Shown: positions 35,741 to 44,434, counted from the stretch's first letter. The stretch: 64,000 nucleotides of DNA from JADCRZ01 sp965200945 (GCA_965200945.1 OZ241749.1:1860001-1924000); one strand, 5' to 3'. Program-made: numbers and translations. Notes: a model not told the origin generated them from the letters alone.

Positions 35741-37050
35741 GATTTTTTATCGGCATTTAGTAGAGTGGCAGTGTTGTCCTTCTGTTTCAAGGTTTCTTTT
35801 GCGGCCTGGTTAGAGGCCCTGTCGGAGGAAAAATCATCCGGGATCACGATCGGCACGTTCAGGCATACGCTTTCCGTAGGCAGCACTTCGCGCCAGTCGA
35901 TGATGAGTTGTTTGTAAGCTTCTCCAGCCGGCCGTATGTTGCGGTTGAGATCGTACAGACCTACCGGGTTTACGGTATTGTGGTCTTCCCGCAAGGCCGT
36001 GTCCCAATCAACCTGGTCGGTGAGGGAATACCAGGTGAATCCGACAATTGGCAGCCCGTCGTTGCGCACCCGGATCACATTCGCCCATTCTTTCCAGAGC
36101 CAGTTCACGGCTTCGTCTCCCCGCGGGCCCTGGGCCATATTCGTTTCCGTATGCATCACCGGCAGTTTATAGCGTTCGTAGTACTGGCTGGTGATCACAT
36201 GGTAGCCGAAGATCTCCCCAGCGCCGGTTGTTCGTCCGTCTGCACTCACCCTGTGCTCGTTGGTAATATAATAATCATTTCCCATGATGCAGTTCCTTTT
36301 AAGGTGATTGGTGAGGAAGAAATGATATTCATCGCGGGTCATGCCGTTGTCCATCAGGTATTCATACATTTCCGATTCGATGCGTTTACCATAGTTTAGG
36401 TCGAGCGATAAAAAGCGCCGGGCATTCATGAGTTCTGCAGGCTTGATGGCTTTAGGATTCTCTGCATGGAAATATTCCGAAGATTCGCTCTGTATGAAAA
36501 TGGCATCCGGGCGGACCTCCAGGATCCGGTTCATAGCCAGGATGTTGGCTTTGACAATATTTTTCAGGGCTGTCACAAAAGCGCGGTCCGTAGACAGCTG
36601 CTCGTTCCACCACCCGTAAAAGGCCGAAAAGAGCGCGCAGATATACATTTCGTTGATGGGCGTATAGAGTTGTATCCAGGAGAAGCGCCTGGCGAAATCG
36701 CCGCAGTATTGCGCAAAAAGTTCAGGGAAATCCGGATTTTGAAAATCGCCCATCCAGTCGGGCAACCCGAAATGACACAAGTCTACGATAGGCAGGATAT
36801 GCAGCCTCTTAAGCTCGGAGAAGGTTTCGTCTGCAAACGACCAGTCATAACTGCCCGGGCCGGTAAATGTTTTGTGAATAGGCGGACCATAACGCAGGAA
36901 TTCAATTCCCATTTCTTTAACCAGTTCAAAATCCTTTTTCCAATACTCGTAATGACGACACTTTTCCATCTGATCAATCCTCGTGCGGCCATTATTTATA
37001 AGGGGAATACTGTTTTCAATACCTGTGGCAAAGATGAATTTCCGGAACAT
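35737..37050 (-). CDS. Glycoside hydrolase family 1-like protein
   Basis: A 437-residue protein with a clan-A beta/alpha barrel. The acid/base glutamate is in YTPINEMYI (Glu134) and the nucleophile in PVMHTETN (Glu302). Family 1 normally has NEP and TENG at these places, so both motifs are altered but keep the glutamates. FLRYGPPIHKTFTGPGSYDWSFAD resembles the region before the first GH1 barrel strands. No signal peptide is seen. The last 60 residues are polar and poorly conserved. It probably hydrolyses a beta-glycoside in the cytoplasm, with the coupled SDR downstream working on the product. Confidence 0.82.
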   Translation of the reverse strand: MFRKFIFATGIENSIPLINNGRTRIDQMEKCRHYEYWKKDFELVKEMGIEFLRYGPPIHKTFTGPGSYDWSFADETFSELKRLHILPIVDLCHFGLPDWMGDFQNPDFPELFAQYCGDFARRFSWIQLYTPINEMYICALFSAFYGWWNEQLSTDRAFVTALKNIVKANILAMNRILEVRPDAIFIQSESSEYFHAENPKAIKPAELMNARRFLSLDLNYGKRIESEMYEYLMDNGMTRDEYHFFLTNHLKRNCIMGNDYYITNEHRVSADGRTTGAGEIFGYHVITSQYYERYKLPVMHTETNMAQGPRGDEAVNWLWKEWANVIRVRNDGLPIVGFTWYSLTDQVDWDTALREDHNTVNPVGLYDLNRNIRPAGEAYKQLIIDWREVLPTESVCLNVPIVIPDDFSSDRASNQAAKETLKQKDNTATLLNADKKS

Positions 37051-37097
37051 ACAGCTATATTTTCAAAGGTTGTGCCATGGCAGGATTAGTTCTGAAT

Positions 37098-37859
37098 TCA
37101 AAATTTTATCGAGAGTAATTGCCGGATAAAAAAGTTATCAGTGAAGGGGTCACGTTTACATACATCCAGTATATCTTTCTGATCCATATTCATCCACTTG
37201 ATGCAAATAAACATGAAAACACGATTCGATTCTCTTCCCATCCAATAACAATCCAGTAAGCAAACAAGCCCTTGCAGAAAAGCGCCTTTTGAAGAAGTTA
37301 AAAATATAACAGCCTTAACAAAATCATCAGGCTCCCCGTAATAGCATGTTGAAGAAATACTCAAATTGTTATGAACATTCCGTATTGAAACCCAGGAGGC
37401 TACCTGACCATCTGCCAGAGCCGGTCTCGCAGATACAAGTCCAATTACCTGCACACCTGAAGATTTCCATTTTTCAGAGAACGCCCCCACTTTATTTCCC
37501 ACGATGTATTTGCTGCTTGCCTAAGCAACCATAATTGATCCTCTTGTAAAATTCAGGAGTGATCGGACAAAAATTACGGAACCTGTACCCGATTTTGCCA
37601 TTTCTTACGTCAATTTCTTCGTAAGAAGATAATCGTTTGATTGAAACAGCGGAACTTCCTTTTGGCGCCCGCTATTTTTCAAATTCGAGTTCCTATCATT
37701 AATTTCATCGGCATTATAAATAATAATATCCGGAACCGAAATATCTCGAATTTTATGAAAAAGCTCTCCGGCATTCTCATCGGATATACCATCCGGCTTG
37801 AACATGTAATACCTTCTTTCAAGGGAGGAGAGTATTCCCTTTAAATTGCTAAGCCCATA
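37098..37859 (-). pseudogene. SDR gene remnant interrupted by two stop codons
   Basis: One reading frame on the minus strand carries the SDR landmarks in order, although stops break it at 37607-37605 (TAA) and 37523-37521 (TAG). They are VPDIIIYNAD (the NNAG region), GTGSVIFVRS (strand 5 and its serine), then 12 residues later the TAG, directly followed by ASSK, and finally GVQVIGLVSARP and GEPDDFVKAVIFLTSSKGAFLQG (shown as two blocks: GEPDDFVKAVIFLTS, SKGAFLQG). The serine to TAG distance of 13 and the ASSK after it mean the stop sits where the catalytic Tyr of YxxxK belongs. The N-terminal glycine motif is not recognisable. It lies just upstream of the GH1/SDR operon on the same strand. Confidence 0.75.
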
Positions 37860-38065
37860 TAAATTATATTACCAAGAACGGGTTGCTAACCAGCTACTAT
37901 TTATCAAAATCCCTTCAGTTTGATAAAGGCTACGGCAAAAGAATATTGCAATTTTAGCAACCAATAATAATTCTAAACATTTTTAATATTCATGACTTCT
38001 AAAGATTCATAGTGGAAATGTTTCTACGAATGGCACGTTGAGATGTAAATCAAAAATCTACTTTT

Positions 38066-38398
38066 ATGAAAGGATACCACACTTATAAAGCCTGCATAGA
38101 GGCATGTCTCAACTGCGCTGCCCTTTGTAACCATTGCGCCAGTTCCTGTACTCAGGAAGAAGAAATAAAAATGATGGCTGGCTGTATTCAACTTGATATG
38201 GAATGTGCTGCCATATGTTATGCGGCAGCCCAGTTGATGAGCCTTGGAAGTGAGAAAGCCAAGGAAGTTTGTAACATCTGTGCCAGCATGTGCGACGCAT
38301 GCGGAGATGAATGCGGGAAGCATCAAACCGAGCACTGTCAGGAATGCGCCCGTGCTTGCAGGCAATGCGCCGAAGAATGCCGTAAGATGGCTGCATAG
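38066..38398 (+). CDS. Four-helix-bundle cysteine-rich protein (copper-storage/DUF326 type)
   Basis: A 110-residue protein with about 19 cysteines spaced along amphipathic helices (CIEACLNCAALCNHCASSC, CNICASMCDACGDEC, CARACRQCAEEC). This is the pattern of the Csp/DUF326 four-helix bundle, which stores many Cu(I) ions inside the bundle. There is no signal peptide, so it is the cytosolic form. It stands alone, followed by a bidirectional terminator at 38594. Copper binding is known for the family; a link to maturation of the copper oxidase encoded at 13-15.6 kb would be an inference. Confidence 0.88.
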   Translation: MKGYHTYKACIEACLNCAALCNHCASSCTQEEEIKMMAGCIQLDMECAAICYAAAQLMSLGSEKAKEVCNICASMCDACGDECGKHQTEHCQECARACRQCAEECRKMAA

Positions 38399-38593
38399 GC
38401 CGGGAAACTACTTTACCTGAGAAACAGTCTGACTTGAATCTTTCCTTTTTCATGGAAATTTTTTCAGTAATGTTTTACAAACCATCGAATTTGATAAGTA
38501 TAGGCAGCAAAAATGAATCCTTTTCCATGTTCATTTGCAGTTTTTGTAAATATGATATATGATCGAACTTTTTAGTTTTCTCAATTTTACTTC

Positions 38594-38632
38594 AAAAAGA
38601 AGCCCGCACTTGTTCAGTGCGGGCTTCTTTTT
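38594..38632. terminator. Bidirectional terminator between convergent genes
   Basis: Perfect 16-base arms (38594-38609 and 38617-38632) with a 7-base loop. The arm AAAAAGAAGCCCGCAC gives a GC stem flanked by A/T runs on both strands. It serves the copper-storage gene from the left and the secreted-protein gene from the right. Confidence 0.9.
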
Positions 38633-38694
38633 TCTATTCTTATTATTGATGGCCAGATCTTTAATAGAGCACCCAGGAGCTAGCTGCTAGTCAC

Positions 38695-39183
38695 TTATTG
38701 CTGAGTGGCAGTGTAAACAACGCTGAGCGTGTAAGTACCAGCATCGTAAGCATATCCGGGGTTTGCATTGTAATCAACATTGAAAGAGTTTGTGCCTCTT
38801 GCGCCTGATGTCAGTGATGCAGCCGAGGTAGACAGGGCAGTGAACGAAGAACCGCTGTTGAGTTTCACTCCAAGAACAGAAGCAGGCATCTGTGTAGCGG
38901 GAGAAGCAGGGCCCGAGAAGTTGGAAGCAGCGGCTTTCACTGTTACGGCCCACGGACGGTTTGATTTAACCTGAAAGGTAGAAGCGTTCGAGTTGGTGAG
39001 GCCGCTGCCGTATTTGGTAACATCATCGAAGGTGAATGAAGTGCCGGTGGCGGAAGTGATTGAAATATTGATGGCGTTGGCGAGTGTCAGGGAAACGGTC
39101 TGGCTGGCGGTGGATGTAGACTGAGCATTGGCAGCAGTAAAACCAGCGAGGATGATAGCGGTGATAGTAAGAATCTTTTTCAT
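38695..39183 (-). CDS. Small secreted beta-rich protein, function unknown
   Basis: A 162-residue protein with a clear signal peptide (KKILTITAIILAGFTAANAQ). The mature part is rich in Ser, Thr, Ala and Asn with alternating strands (QTVSLTLANAINISI, FQVKSNRPWAVTVKAAA) and ends in GTYTLSVVYTATQQ. The layout resembles single-domain pilin-like or WxL-like beta-sandwich proteins of Bacteroidota, but I recognise no specific family and no sorting signal. It is monocistronic and followed by the terminator at 38594. Confidence 0.75.
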   Translation of the reverse strand: MKKILTITAIILAGFTAANAQSTSTASQTVSLTLANAINISITSATGTSFTFDDVTKYGSGLTNSNASTFQVKSNRPWAVTVKAAASNFSGPASPATQMPASVLGVKLNSGSSFTALSTSAASLTSGARGTNSFNVDYNANPGYAYDAGTYTLSVVYTATQQ

Positions 39184-39404
39184 AGTGATTTTATTTCTGT
39201 GTGTTATACTGATATAGGTTCAACTGTGATGCCGGACAGTTAACTGATTGAATTTTAACAAACAATGCTTTGGATCATCTAATTAATCTTCCCAGGATTG
39301 GAAAATTGTTCCAAAAAGGTCAGAGCCGGGTATAGTTATGTTAAAAGGAAATTCATCTATTCAAGGGTATATTTTGATGACGCACTGCTTGGAAACGGGA
39401 ACTC
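39184..39404. other. Upstream region of the secreted-protein gene, no gene seen
   Basis: AT-rich, with no tandem element and no clear -33/-7 pair. A single CTAAT near 39278 has no partner at 11 bases. Confidence 0.5.
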
Positions 39405-39584
39405 ATGCTTATAATCAAAACGGATTTGATTAAAATTCATTCTACAATTTTCATTCTGCTGACGGTTGTTTTCGGAGGCAGCGGCAATTCCACTTGGAAT
39501 AGAGGACTCAATTATTCCAGGATTCATACCGCTTTCGCCGACTCTTTCTTGTTTGCCCGGACTCTGCGGGCAGGGGTTTATTGA
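39405..39584 (+). CDS. Doubtful 59-residue open frame
   Basis: ATG 39405 to TGA 39584 encodes a short basic N-terminus, a hydrophobic stretch (STIFILLTVVFGG) and a polar tail, so it looks like an exported peptide or the decayed start of a secreted protein. It overlaps the 3' end of the convergent sulfatase by 7 bases. No promoter or homology is apparent; it may be chance. Confidence 0.2.
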   Translation: MLIIKTDLIKIHSTIFILLTVVFGGSGNSTWNRGLNYSRIHTAFADSFLFARTLRAGVY

Positions 39585-41035
39585 TCTTCCCTTCCTTTCG
39601 GCTGTCTCGACAAAGCTTCCATTTCTGTAGCGATCCCTTTGTCATTCTGCTGTTTCATAAAGGCATCAAGCTTGGCCTGCAACGATGCCTTTACCTGTTT
39701 GTAAGCAGGCTCTCCGGCAAGGTTCCTCAGGTTGAACGGGTCATTTACAATATCGTATAGTTCTTCTTCCGGCCTGGTCACATACGCAGAACTTCTGACG
39801 GAATCCTTGTCCATCCACTGCCTGAAGAGGGGAGAATGAGTTACCACATTGGCAAATTTCTCCCGGTAGTTTAGGTTGCGGATGTACAGGAACCGGTCGC
39901 TTCTCGCCGAGCGGATGGCGTAGGCATCGCTGCCTTGTATGATGCCGCGCGTTGTATTCTCGGCGAACACGACTTCTCTTTTACTGGTAGTCTTGCCCAG
40001 CAGCACATCTTTGAAGCTCTGCCCGTCGAAGCCAGTTTTCCCGTTGCCGTCTTTCGATCCGGTATTGATTTTTGCAGGATCGCCGCCGGCGATGTCGATC
40101 AGCGTTGGCAAGAAGTCCACATATTCCAGCATGGCCGGGTTACGGGTCCCGGGCTTCACGTTGCCAGGCCATTTGACAATAAAGCCCGAATGCAGGCCCT
40201 GATCGTACAGCGTCCATTTGGAGAACGGGAATGAATTACCCTGTTCTGTTGCGAAAACGATCAGCGTATTATCTTCCTGGCCGCTTTTTTGAACGATATT
40301 CAGGCAAACACCCACCAGGCTGTCCAGGTAAGAGATCTCCGCAAAATAATTTCCCATGTTCCTGCGGGTGAGCTTCGTATCAACCATATTGGGGTTCAGG
40401 GTGATCTTTTCCGGGTTGTAAGCTTTCTGATTTCCGCGCGTCCAGGGGTCGTGCGGCTGGTTGCTGGCGAACATCAGGAAATATGGAGCAGCCTTATGGT
40501 TTTGGACCCACTCATCTGCTTTGCTCAAATCGATGTCGATGCCGGTACCATCGTCGTGCTGCCGCCCTCCAAGAAAATCAAATGGGTAGGAAGTTTCGGG
40601 CGCATAGTGACGCTTACCAATTAAAGCAGTGGCATACCCTAGTTGCTGCAGATAAACAGGCAGCGTTTTGATTCCATCATAGATCATGGTATGGTTGGGA
40701 TACGCTCCGCTCCGCACGGGCCCCAAACCGGTGAGCAGTGATTGCCGGGTCGGCGAGCATACCGGTACCATGTTGAACATATTGTCGAGGCACAGCCCTT
40801 CGTGTGCAAGCTTGTTTATATTGGGCGTAAGAACCTGTTTGCTTCCGTAGGGTTCGACATCGGTCATGGTCAGATCGTCAGCGATGATGAAAACAATATT
40901 CGGTTTGCGTAAATTTCCCGTTCCGGATGCGCGGTGTTGAGGCATCTGTGCTGCCAGGAACTCCGTTATTAAGACAAGGCCAAGTACCAACCCGCATAGG
41001 AGGGGTCGAATAATCAATGTGATTTTATTCACCAT
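39578..41035 (-). CDS. Sulfatase (arylsulfatase family, Cys-type)
   Basis: About 485 residues starting at MVNKITLIIRPLL, chosen because it begins a signal peptide (IIRPLLCGLVLGLVLITEFLAAQ, about residues 7-29); a longer frame to 41203 adds 56 residues with no such feature. Metal-binding IIADDLTMTD follows the signal. The CSPTRQSLLTG motif carries the cysteine that is converted to formylglycine by an anaerobic or FGE-type maturase, not present in this window. The enzyme removes sulfate esters, in Bacteroidota typically from host or algal glycans. It stands alone, with no SusC/SusD pair nearby, so the glycan is unknown. Confidence 0.92.
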   Translation of the reverse strand: MVNKITLIIRPLLCGLVLGLVLITEFLAAQMPQHRASGTGNLRKPNIVFIIADDLTMTDVEPYGSKQVLTPNINKLAHEGLCLDNMFNMVPVCSPTRQSLLTGLGPVRSGAYPNHTMIYDGIKTLPVYLQQLGYATALIGKRHYAPETSYPFDFLGGRQHDDGTGIDIDLSKADEWVQNHKAAPYFLMFASNQPHDPWTRGNQKAYNPEKITLNPNMVDTKLTRRNMGNYFAEISYLDSLVGVCLNIVQKSGQEDNTLIVFATEQGNSFPFSKWTLYDQGLHSGFIVKWPGNVKPGTRNPAMLEYVDFLPTLIDIAGGDPAKINTGSKDGNGKTGFDGQSFKDVLLGKTTSKREVVFAENTTRGIIQGSDAYAIRSARSDRFLYIRNLNYREKFANVVTHSPLFRQWMDKDSVRSSAYVTRPEEELYDIVNDPFNLRNLAGEPAYKQVKASLQAKLDAFMKQQNDKGIATEMEALSRQPKGREDQ

Positions 41036-41491
41036 GTAGGAATTTGGGTCAAGTTCGTATTTATTAAGCGTTCCTGCTGCGATATCTGACATGTGGTGAA
41101 AAATCGGACAGTAAAGTAGTGTACATCCGTTTAACAAGTCTATCAACGAATCAACAAAAACAGGCAGAAAGCATGATGTTCCCTTCAGGGAGTTTTTCTT
41201 CAAACTGGTTGCTTATGATGTACCCCAATTGTAGGACAGATAATGTAAGATAGTAAGGTAAAAATTAGAGGCTCTTTTTAAGATGAGGTCGCTTTTGATG
41301 CCCTGGTTTGGATCACGCTTTACAACGGTGATTTCAACTCACAAATCACATCAAAAGGCACTAGATAAAATGCCCGTAAAATATTGATTATAAATACTTT
41401 ACAGCCCTTCTGGTGAGTTTAAATGAAGTTTAGAAAATGACTCACCTTTGCGTTGTGATGATTTGTATGAAAATGAGTGGCTGAAAAACAA
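41036..41491. other. Intergenic region between the sulfatase and tRNA-Pro, with a faint sigma-factor-like fragment
   Basis: No complete gene. At 41282-41368 a 28-codon stretch directly after a stop reads DEVAFDALVWITLYN, which resembles the start of ECF sigma factors (the DExAFxALY motif). It is too short to be sure and may be coincidence. Confidence 0.3.
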
Positions 41492-41525
41492 AAAAGCCTG
41501 TAAATCATATAATTTACAGGCTTTT
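41492..41525 (-). terminator. Terminator of the tRNA-Pro unit
   Basis: Perfect 14-base arms (41492-41505 and 41512-41525) with a 6-base loop. On the minus strand the stem AAAAGCCTGTAAAT is followed by a T-rich run, 26 bases after the tRNA 3' end. Confidence 0.8.
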
Positions 41526-41550
41526 GAATCCTTTTGAAATCCTCTTGTTG

Positions 41551-41625
41551 TCGGGGCGGCAAGATTCGAACTTGCGACCTCCTGCTCCCAAAGCAGGCGC
41601 GATAACCGGGCTACGCTACGCCCCG
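41551..41625 (-). tRNA. tRNA-Pro (anticodon TGG)
   Basis: The minus strand folds as a complete cloverleaf: a 7-bp acceptor stem (CGGGGCG with CGCCCCG, discriminator A), a D arm with GCGTAGCCCGGT, an anticodon stem CCTGC/GCAGG around CTTTGGGA with anticodon TGG, and a T arm with GTTCGAATC. The 3' CCA is not encoded. A consensus promoter lies upstream at 41651-41680 and a terminator downstream. Confidence 0.97.
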
Positions 41626-41650
41626 AAATTCTTTTCCCGGTTGCGGGGTG

Positions 41651-41680
41651 CAAATGTAGTCAATTCATACTATAAACAAA
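41651..41680 (-). promoter_or_regulatory. Promoter of tRNA-Pro
   Basis: On the minus strand TTTG (41680-41677), an 18-base spacer and TACATTTG (41658-41651) match the Bacteroidota -33/-7 consensus exactly. Transcription should begin close to 41645, about 20 bases before the mature 5' end. Confidence 0.88.
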
Positions 41681-41706
41681 ATAGTTTTCTTTGCACCATT
41701 CCCTGC

Positions 41707-42171
41707 TCATGCAATACATTCGAACGCCACAAAATTAACCAGATCCATTTTGTGGTTGAACAGCGGATACTCTTCCAGGACACACATATACGGTTCGCCC
41801 GTCTTCCGGTAATTGACGATGCTCGTTTCAATCGGCATTCGCCGGTCGAGTGCATCCCGGATCATCGATTTTGTATCCGCCGACGTATCCGGCCCCTGGA
41901 ACATCGATGGCCGCTGTCCGAGCACCTCCTCCGCAGCATACCCATTCATGTGTAAAATATTGCTGCTTGCATACACGATCCGCAAACCCGGATCCGTAAC
42001 CACAATGGTCTTGTTCAGCCACACAAGCTGGTGCTCGAAGTTGAAATCGTGCGCCCACTGCTGCTTCTTCGACATCAGGATCAACTCCTGGATGTCGTCT
42101 GCCAGTTCCAGCCTTCGCTGGAACCCTTCCATAAAAATATCCCAACAAAGCAACGGCCTTGCATTCTTCAT
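41707..42171 (-). CDS. PAS-domain protein
   Basis: A 154-residue protein consisting of a short helical lead and one PAS domain (IVVTDPGLRIVYASSNILHMNGYAAEEVLGQRPSMFQGPDT, seen in blocks NMNGY-like LHMNGYAAEEVLG and RPSMFQGPDT). The QGPDT stretch is typical of LOV-like and MEKHLA PAS domains but the flavin-binding cysteine motif is absent. No output domain follows. An alternative start is MEGFQRR (42132). It is the third gene of a signalling cluster and probably acts as a small sensory partner. Confidence 0.78.
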   Translation of the reverse strand: MKNARPLLCWDIFMEGFQRRLELADDIQELILMSKKQQWAHDFNFEHQLVWLNKTIVVTDPGLRIVYASSNILHMNGYAAEEVLGQRPSMFQGPDTSADTKSMIRDALDRRMPIETSIVNYRKTGEPYMCVLEEYPLFNHKMDLVNFVAFECIA

Positions 42172-42251
42172 CTCGGATCATCCTTTTTGCTCTTTGCAAG
42201 CTCTTTTAGAGTACAATCGGTCTCCCGGCCAGGCCGGAAAGACCATTTACC

Positions 42252-43046
42252 CTACAAAGCTAACATTTCCTTTTCCAATTGCAGCACACAGGCATCCACC
42301 GTGCTCGTTACTTTGCCGATCAGCCCCGCCATCCGCTCCAGCTCTTGCCGGTTTTTGGCGCCCTGCTCAATGGTGCGTACTTCCTGCTTCACCGATTGCA
42401 CCCCCATCGAATCAAGGGTCGATTTCAGCTTGTGCGCCACCTTGCTCACACCGTCCCAGTTCTCCCCGGCCAGGTGGGCATTCAACTCCGTAACATTGGC
42501 AGGCACCGTTTCAATGAACAGATCGATCATTTTGCGAATAAAATCACGGTCGCCGCCCGATATGGATTCGATGAGCGACAGGTCATACAGTTTTTCCGTG
42601 GGCGTGCCCGCTGCTTTGGGCGCGTCCGGTACTCGTTCCATAATATCTTCGTTTAGAGGTAAAAGATGTTTTGCAATAATTCCATACAATTTTTCTTCTA
42701 TAAAGGGTTTCGACAGGTAGTCGTTCATGCCGGCGGCTAGGTACTTGGCACTGTCGTGCTTCAGGGTATGCGCGGTGAACGCGATGATCGGAATGGAGGC
42801 TTTCTGTGCATCCGGCAGTGCCCTGATCTGAAGCGTCGCCTGTATGCCGTCCATTTCCGGCATCTGGATGTCCATCAGGATGAGGTCGTAGTCGACCAGC
42901 CCGAGTTTCCGGACCGCCTCCGCACCGTTGATCGCGATCGTAACCTCGCATCCCCACGATTCTATGATGTGCTTCACGATCTGCTGATTCAGCTCTACGT
43001 CTTCTGCCACCAGTATCTTTCTCTTTCCCAGTTTTGATTGGATCAT
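42252..43046 (-). CDS. Response regulator with receiver and Hpt domains
   Basis: A 264-residue protein. The receiver domain (about 8-130) has VAEDVELNQQ, phosphoacceptor Asp in LILMDIQMPEMDG (near residue 58), and LSKPF. An Hpt domain (about 155-260) carries the phospho-His in KVAHKLKSTLDSMG. This combination occurs in phosphorelays, where it passes phosphate from a hybrid kinase to a final regulator. No histidine kinase lies in the cluster. It starts 29 bases after the NtrC-like regulator gene and precedes the PAS gene by 80 bases. Confidence 0.92.
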   Translation of the reverse strand: MIQSKLGKRKILVAEDVELNQQIVKHIIESWGCEVTIAINGAEAVRKLGLVDYDLILMDIQMPEMDGIQATLQIRALPDAQKASIPIIAFTAHTLKHDSAKYLAAGMNDYLSKPFIEEKLYGIIAKHLLPLNEDIMERVPDAPKAAGTPTEKLYDLSLIESISGGDRDFIRKMIDLFIETVPANVTELNAHLAGENWDGVSKVAHKLKSTLDSMGVQSVKQEVRTIEQGAKNRQELERMAGLIGKVTSTVDACVLQLEKEMLAL

Positions 43047-43075
43047 ATGCGGTTTTTTCTTAGGCTGCGCAGTAC

Positions 43076-44434
43076 TTATTTCACCATCAGCTCGTTGGTC
43101 TGTATCATGCGGTACAGGGTTGATTTTCCCACATCCAGCTTTTTCGCCACCAGCAGCACATCCGACTCATATTTGTCGAGGTAGTGCTGGATGATCTGGG
43201 TAGTATATTCTTTGAGCGTAATTTCCTGGTTCAGGATATTCGCCGCCGAACCATAGCTGTTCAGCGTAATGTGCGCCGGTTCTATCAGGTCTTCATCCGA
43301 CATCACCACGGCCAGCTCCATAACTGATTTCAGCTCGCGGATATTTCCAGGAAAGCTGTACTGCATCAGCTTCTGCTGGGCCTCCTGGCTGATGGTCTTC
43401 TTTGCGATCTTGTTGTCTTTGCAGAACGCATCCGTAAAATGTTTGGCCAGGATCAGGATGTCGTTGCCCCGGTCGCGCAGCGGCGGCAGCTCGATGGGCA
43501 GTCCGAACAGGCGGTAATACAGGTCTTCGCGGAAGCGGCGCTGTTTTACTTCTTCCAGCAGGTTCTTATGCGTGGCTACAAGAATGCGCACATTGATGGG
43601 CGTTACACCGCTGCCCCCTACCCTGATCACTTCTTTTTCCTGCAGTACCCTTAACAATTTGGCCTGCAGGTTGATGTCCAGCTCGCCGATCTCATCCAGG
43701 AACAGCGTCCCCTTGTCGGCTTCTTCAAATTTCCCGATGCGCCGGTTGGCCGCGCCTGTAAACGCGCCTTTTTCATGTCCGAACAGTTCGCTTTCGAGCA
43801 ATTCCTTGGGTATGGCAGCCACATTCACGGCCACGAACGGCATTTTTTGCCTGTCCGAATTATAATGGATCGCCTTGGCGGCAACTTCTTTACCTGTACC
43901 GGTCTCTCCGGTGATGGAGACCGTGATATTTGTTTTACACGCTTTTTCAATCATGGCATACATCCGCTTCACCGCCTCGCTCTTACCCATGATCATTTGC
44001 GAGAAATCGTATTTCTTTCCTACCTCCGTACGCAGTTCCTCCACTTCCTTCTTCAAACCGGTCAGTTCACGCAGGTGGATGACGGTGTTCCAGAGACGGT
44101 CTTTGGCGTCGCTGTCTTTGACGATGTAGTCGAACGCCCCGTTCTTGAGCAGGCTGATGGCCGTTGCCACGTCTTCCTGTCCGGAGATCACGATCACCTG
44201 TATGTCTTTGTTGAAATCCTTGATCCGCTTCAGCACTTCGGATCCGTCGCTGTCGGGCAGGGAATAGTCGAGTGTAACCACGTCCGGATTCTCGTGGAGG
44301 CGGGAGAAAAACTCTCTCGGTGAATCGAACCGCTTTACAATATACTCGGGATTGAGGGAGAGATAATGGTATAACATCGAACCATACCAGACATCATCTT
44401 CCAGGATAAAGATCTTAAAAGCTTCTTTTTTCAT
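43076..44434 (-). CDS. Sigma-54-dependent response regulator (NtrC family)
   Basis: A 452-residue regulator. The receiver (1-125) has acceptor Asp in VVTLDYSLPDSDG. The AAA+ activator domain (about 145-375) has Walker A GETGTGKE, the sigma-54 contact loop GAFTGA, Walker B LFLDEIGEL and the arginine finger region RFREDLYYRL. A Fis-type helix-turn-helix ends the protein (LDVGKSTLYRMIQ). It drives open complex formation at sigma-54 promoters. It is the first gene of the PAS / REC-Hpt / NtrC cluster and is presumably the output of that relay. Confidence 0.95.
   Translation of the reverse strand: MKKEAFKIFILEDDVWYGSMLYHYLSLNPEYIVKRFDSPREFFSRLHENPDVVTLDYSLPDSDGSEVLKRIKDFNKDIQVIVISGQEDVATAISLLKNGAFDYIVKDSDAKDRLWNTVIHLRELTGLKKEVEELRTEVGKKYDFSQMIMGKSEAVKRMYAMIEKACKTNITVSITGETGTGKEVAAKAIHYNSDRQKMPFVAVNVAAIPKELLESELFGHEKGAFTGAANRRIGKFEEADKGTLFLDEIGELDINLQAKLLRVLQEKEVIRVGGSGVTPINVRILVATHKNLLEEVKQRRFREDLYYRLFGLPIELPPLRDRGNDILILAKHFTDAFCKDNKIAKKTISQEAQQKLMQYSFPGNIRELKSVMELAVVMSDEDLIEPAHITLNSYGSAANILNQEITLKEYTTQIIQHYLDKYESDVLLVAKKLDVGKSTLYRMIQTNELMVK

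Noticed and set aside
37641..37844. A 67-codon plus-strand open frame
   Set aside because: It is antisense to the frame that carries the SDR remnant landmarks and has no features of its own.
37971..37987. A further tandem operator before the copper-storage gene
   Set aside because: The two half-sites (TTCTAAA and TTTTAAT) are degenerate and 10 rather than 11 bases apart, so I did not count it with the five.
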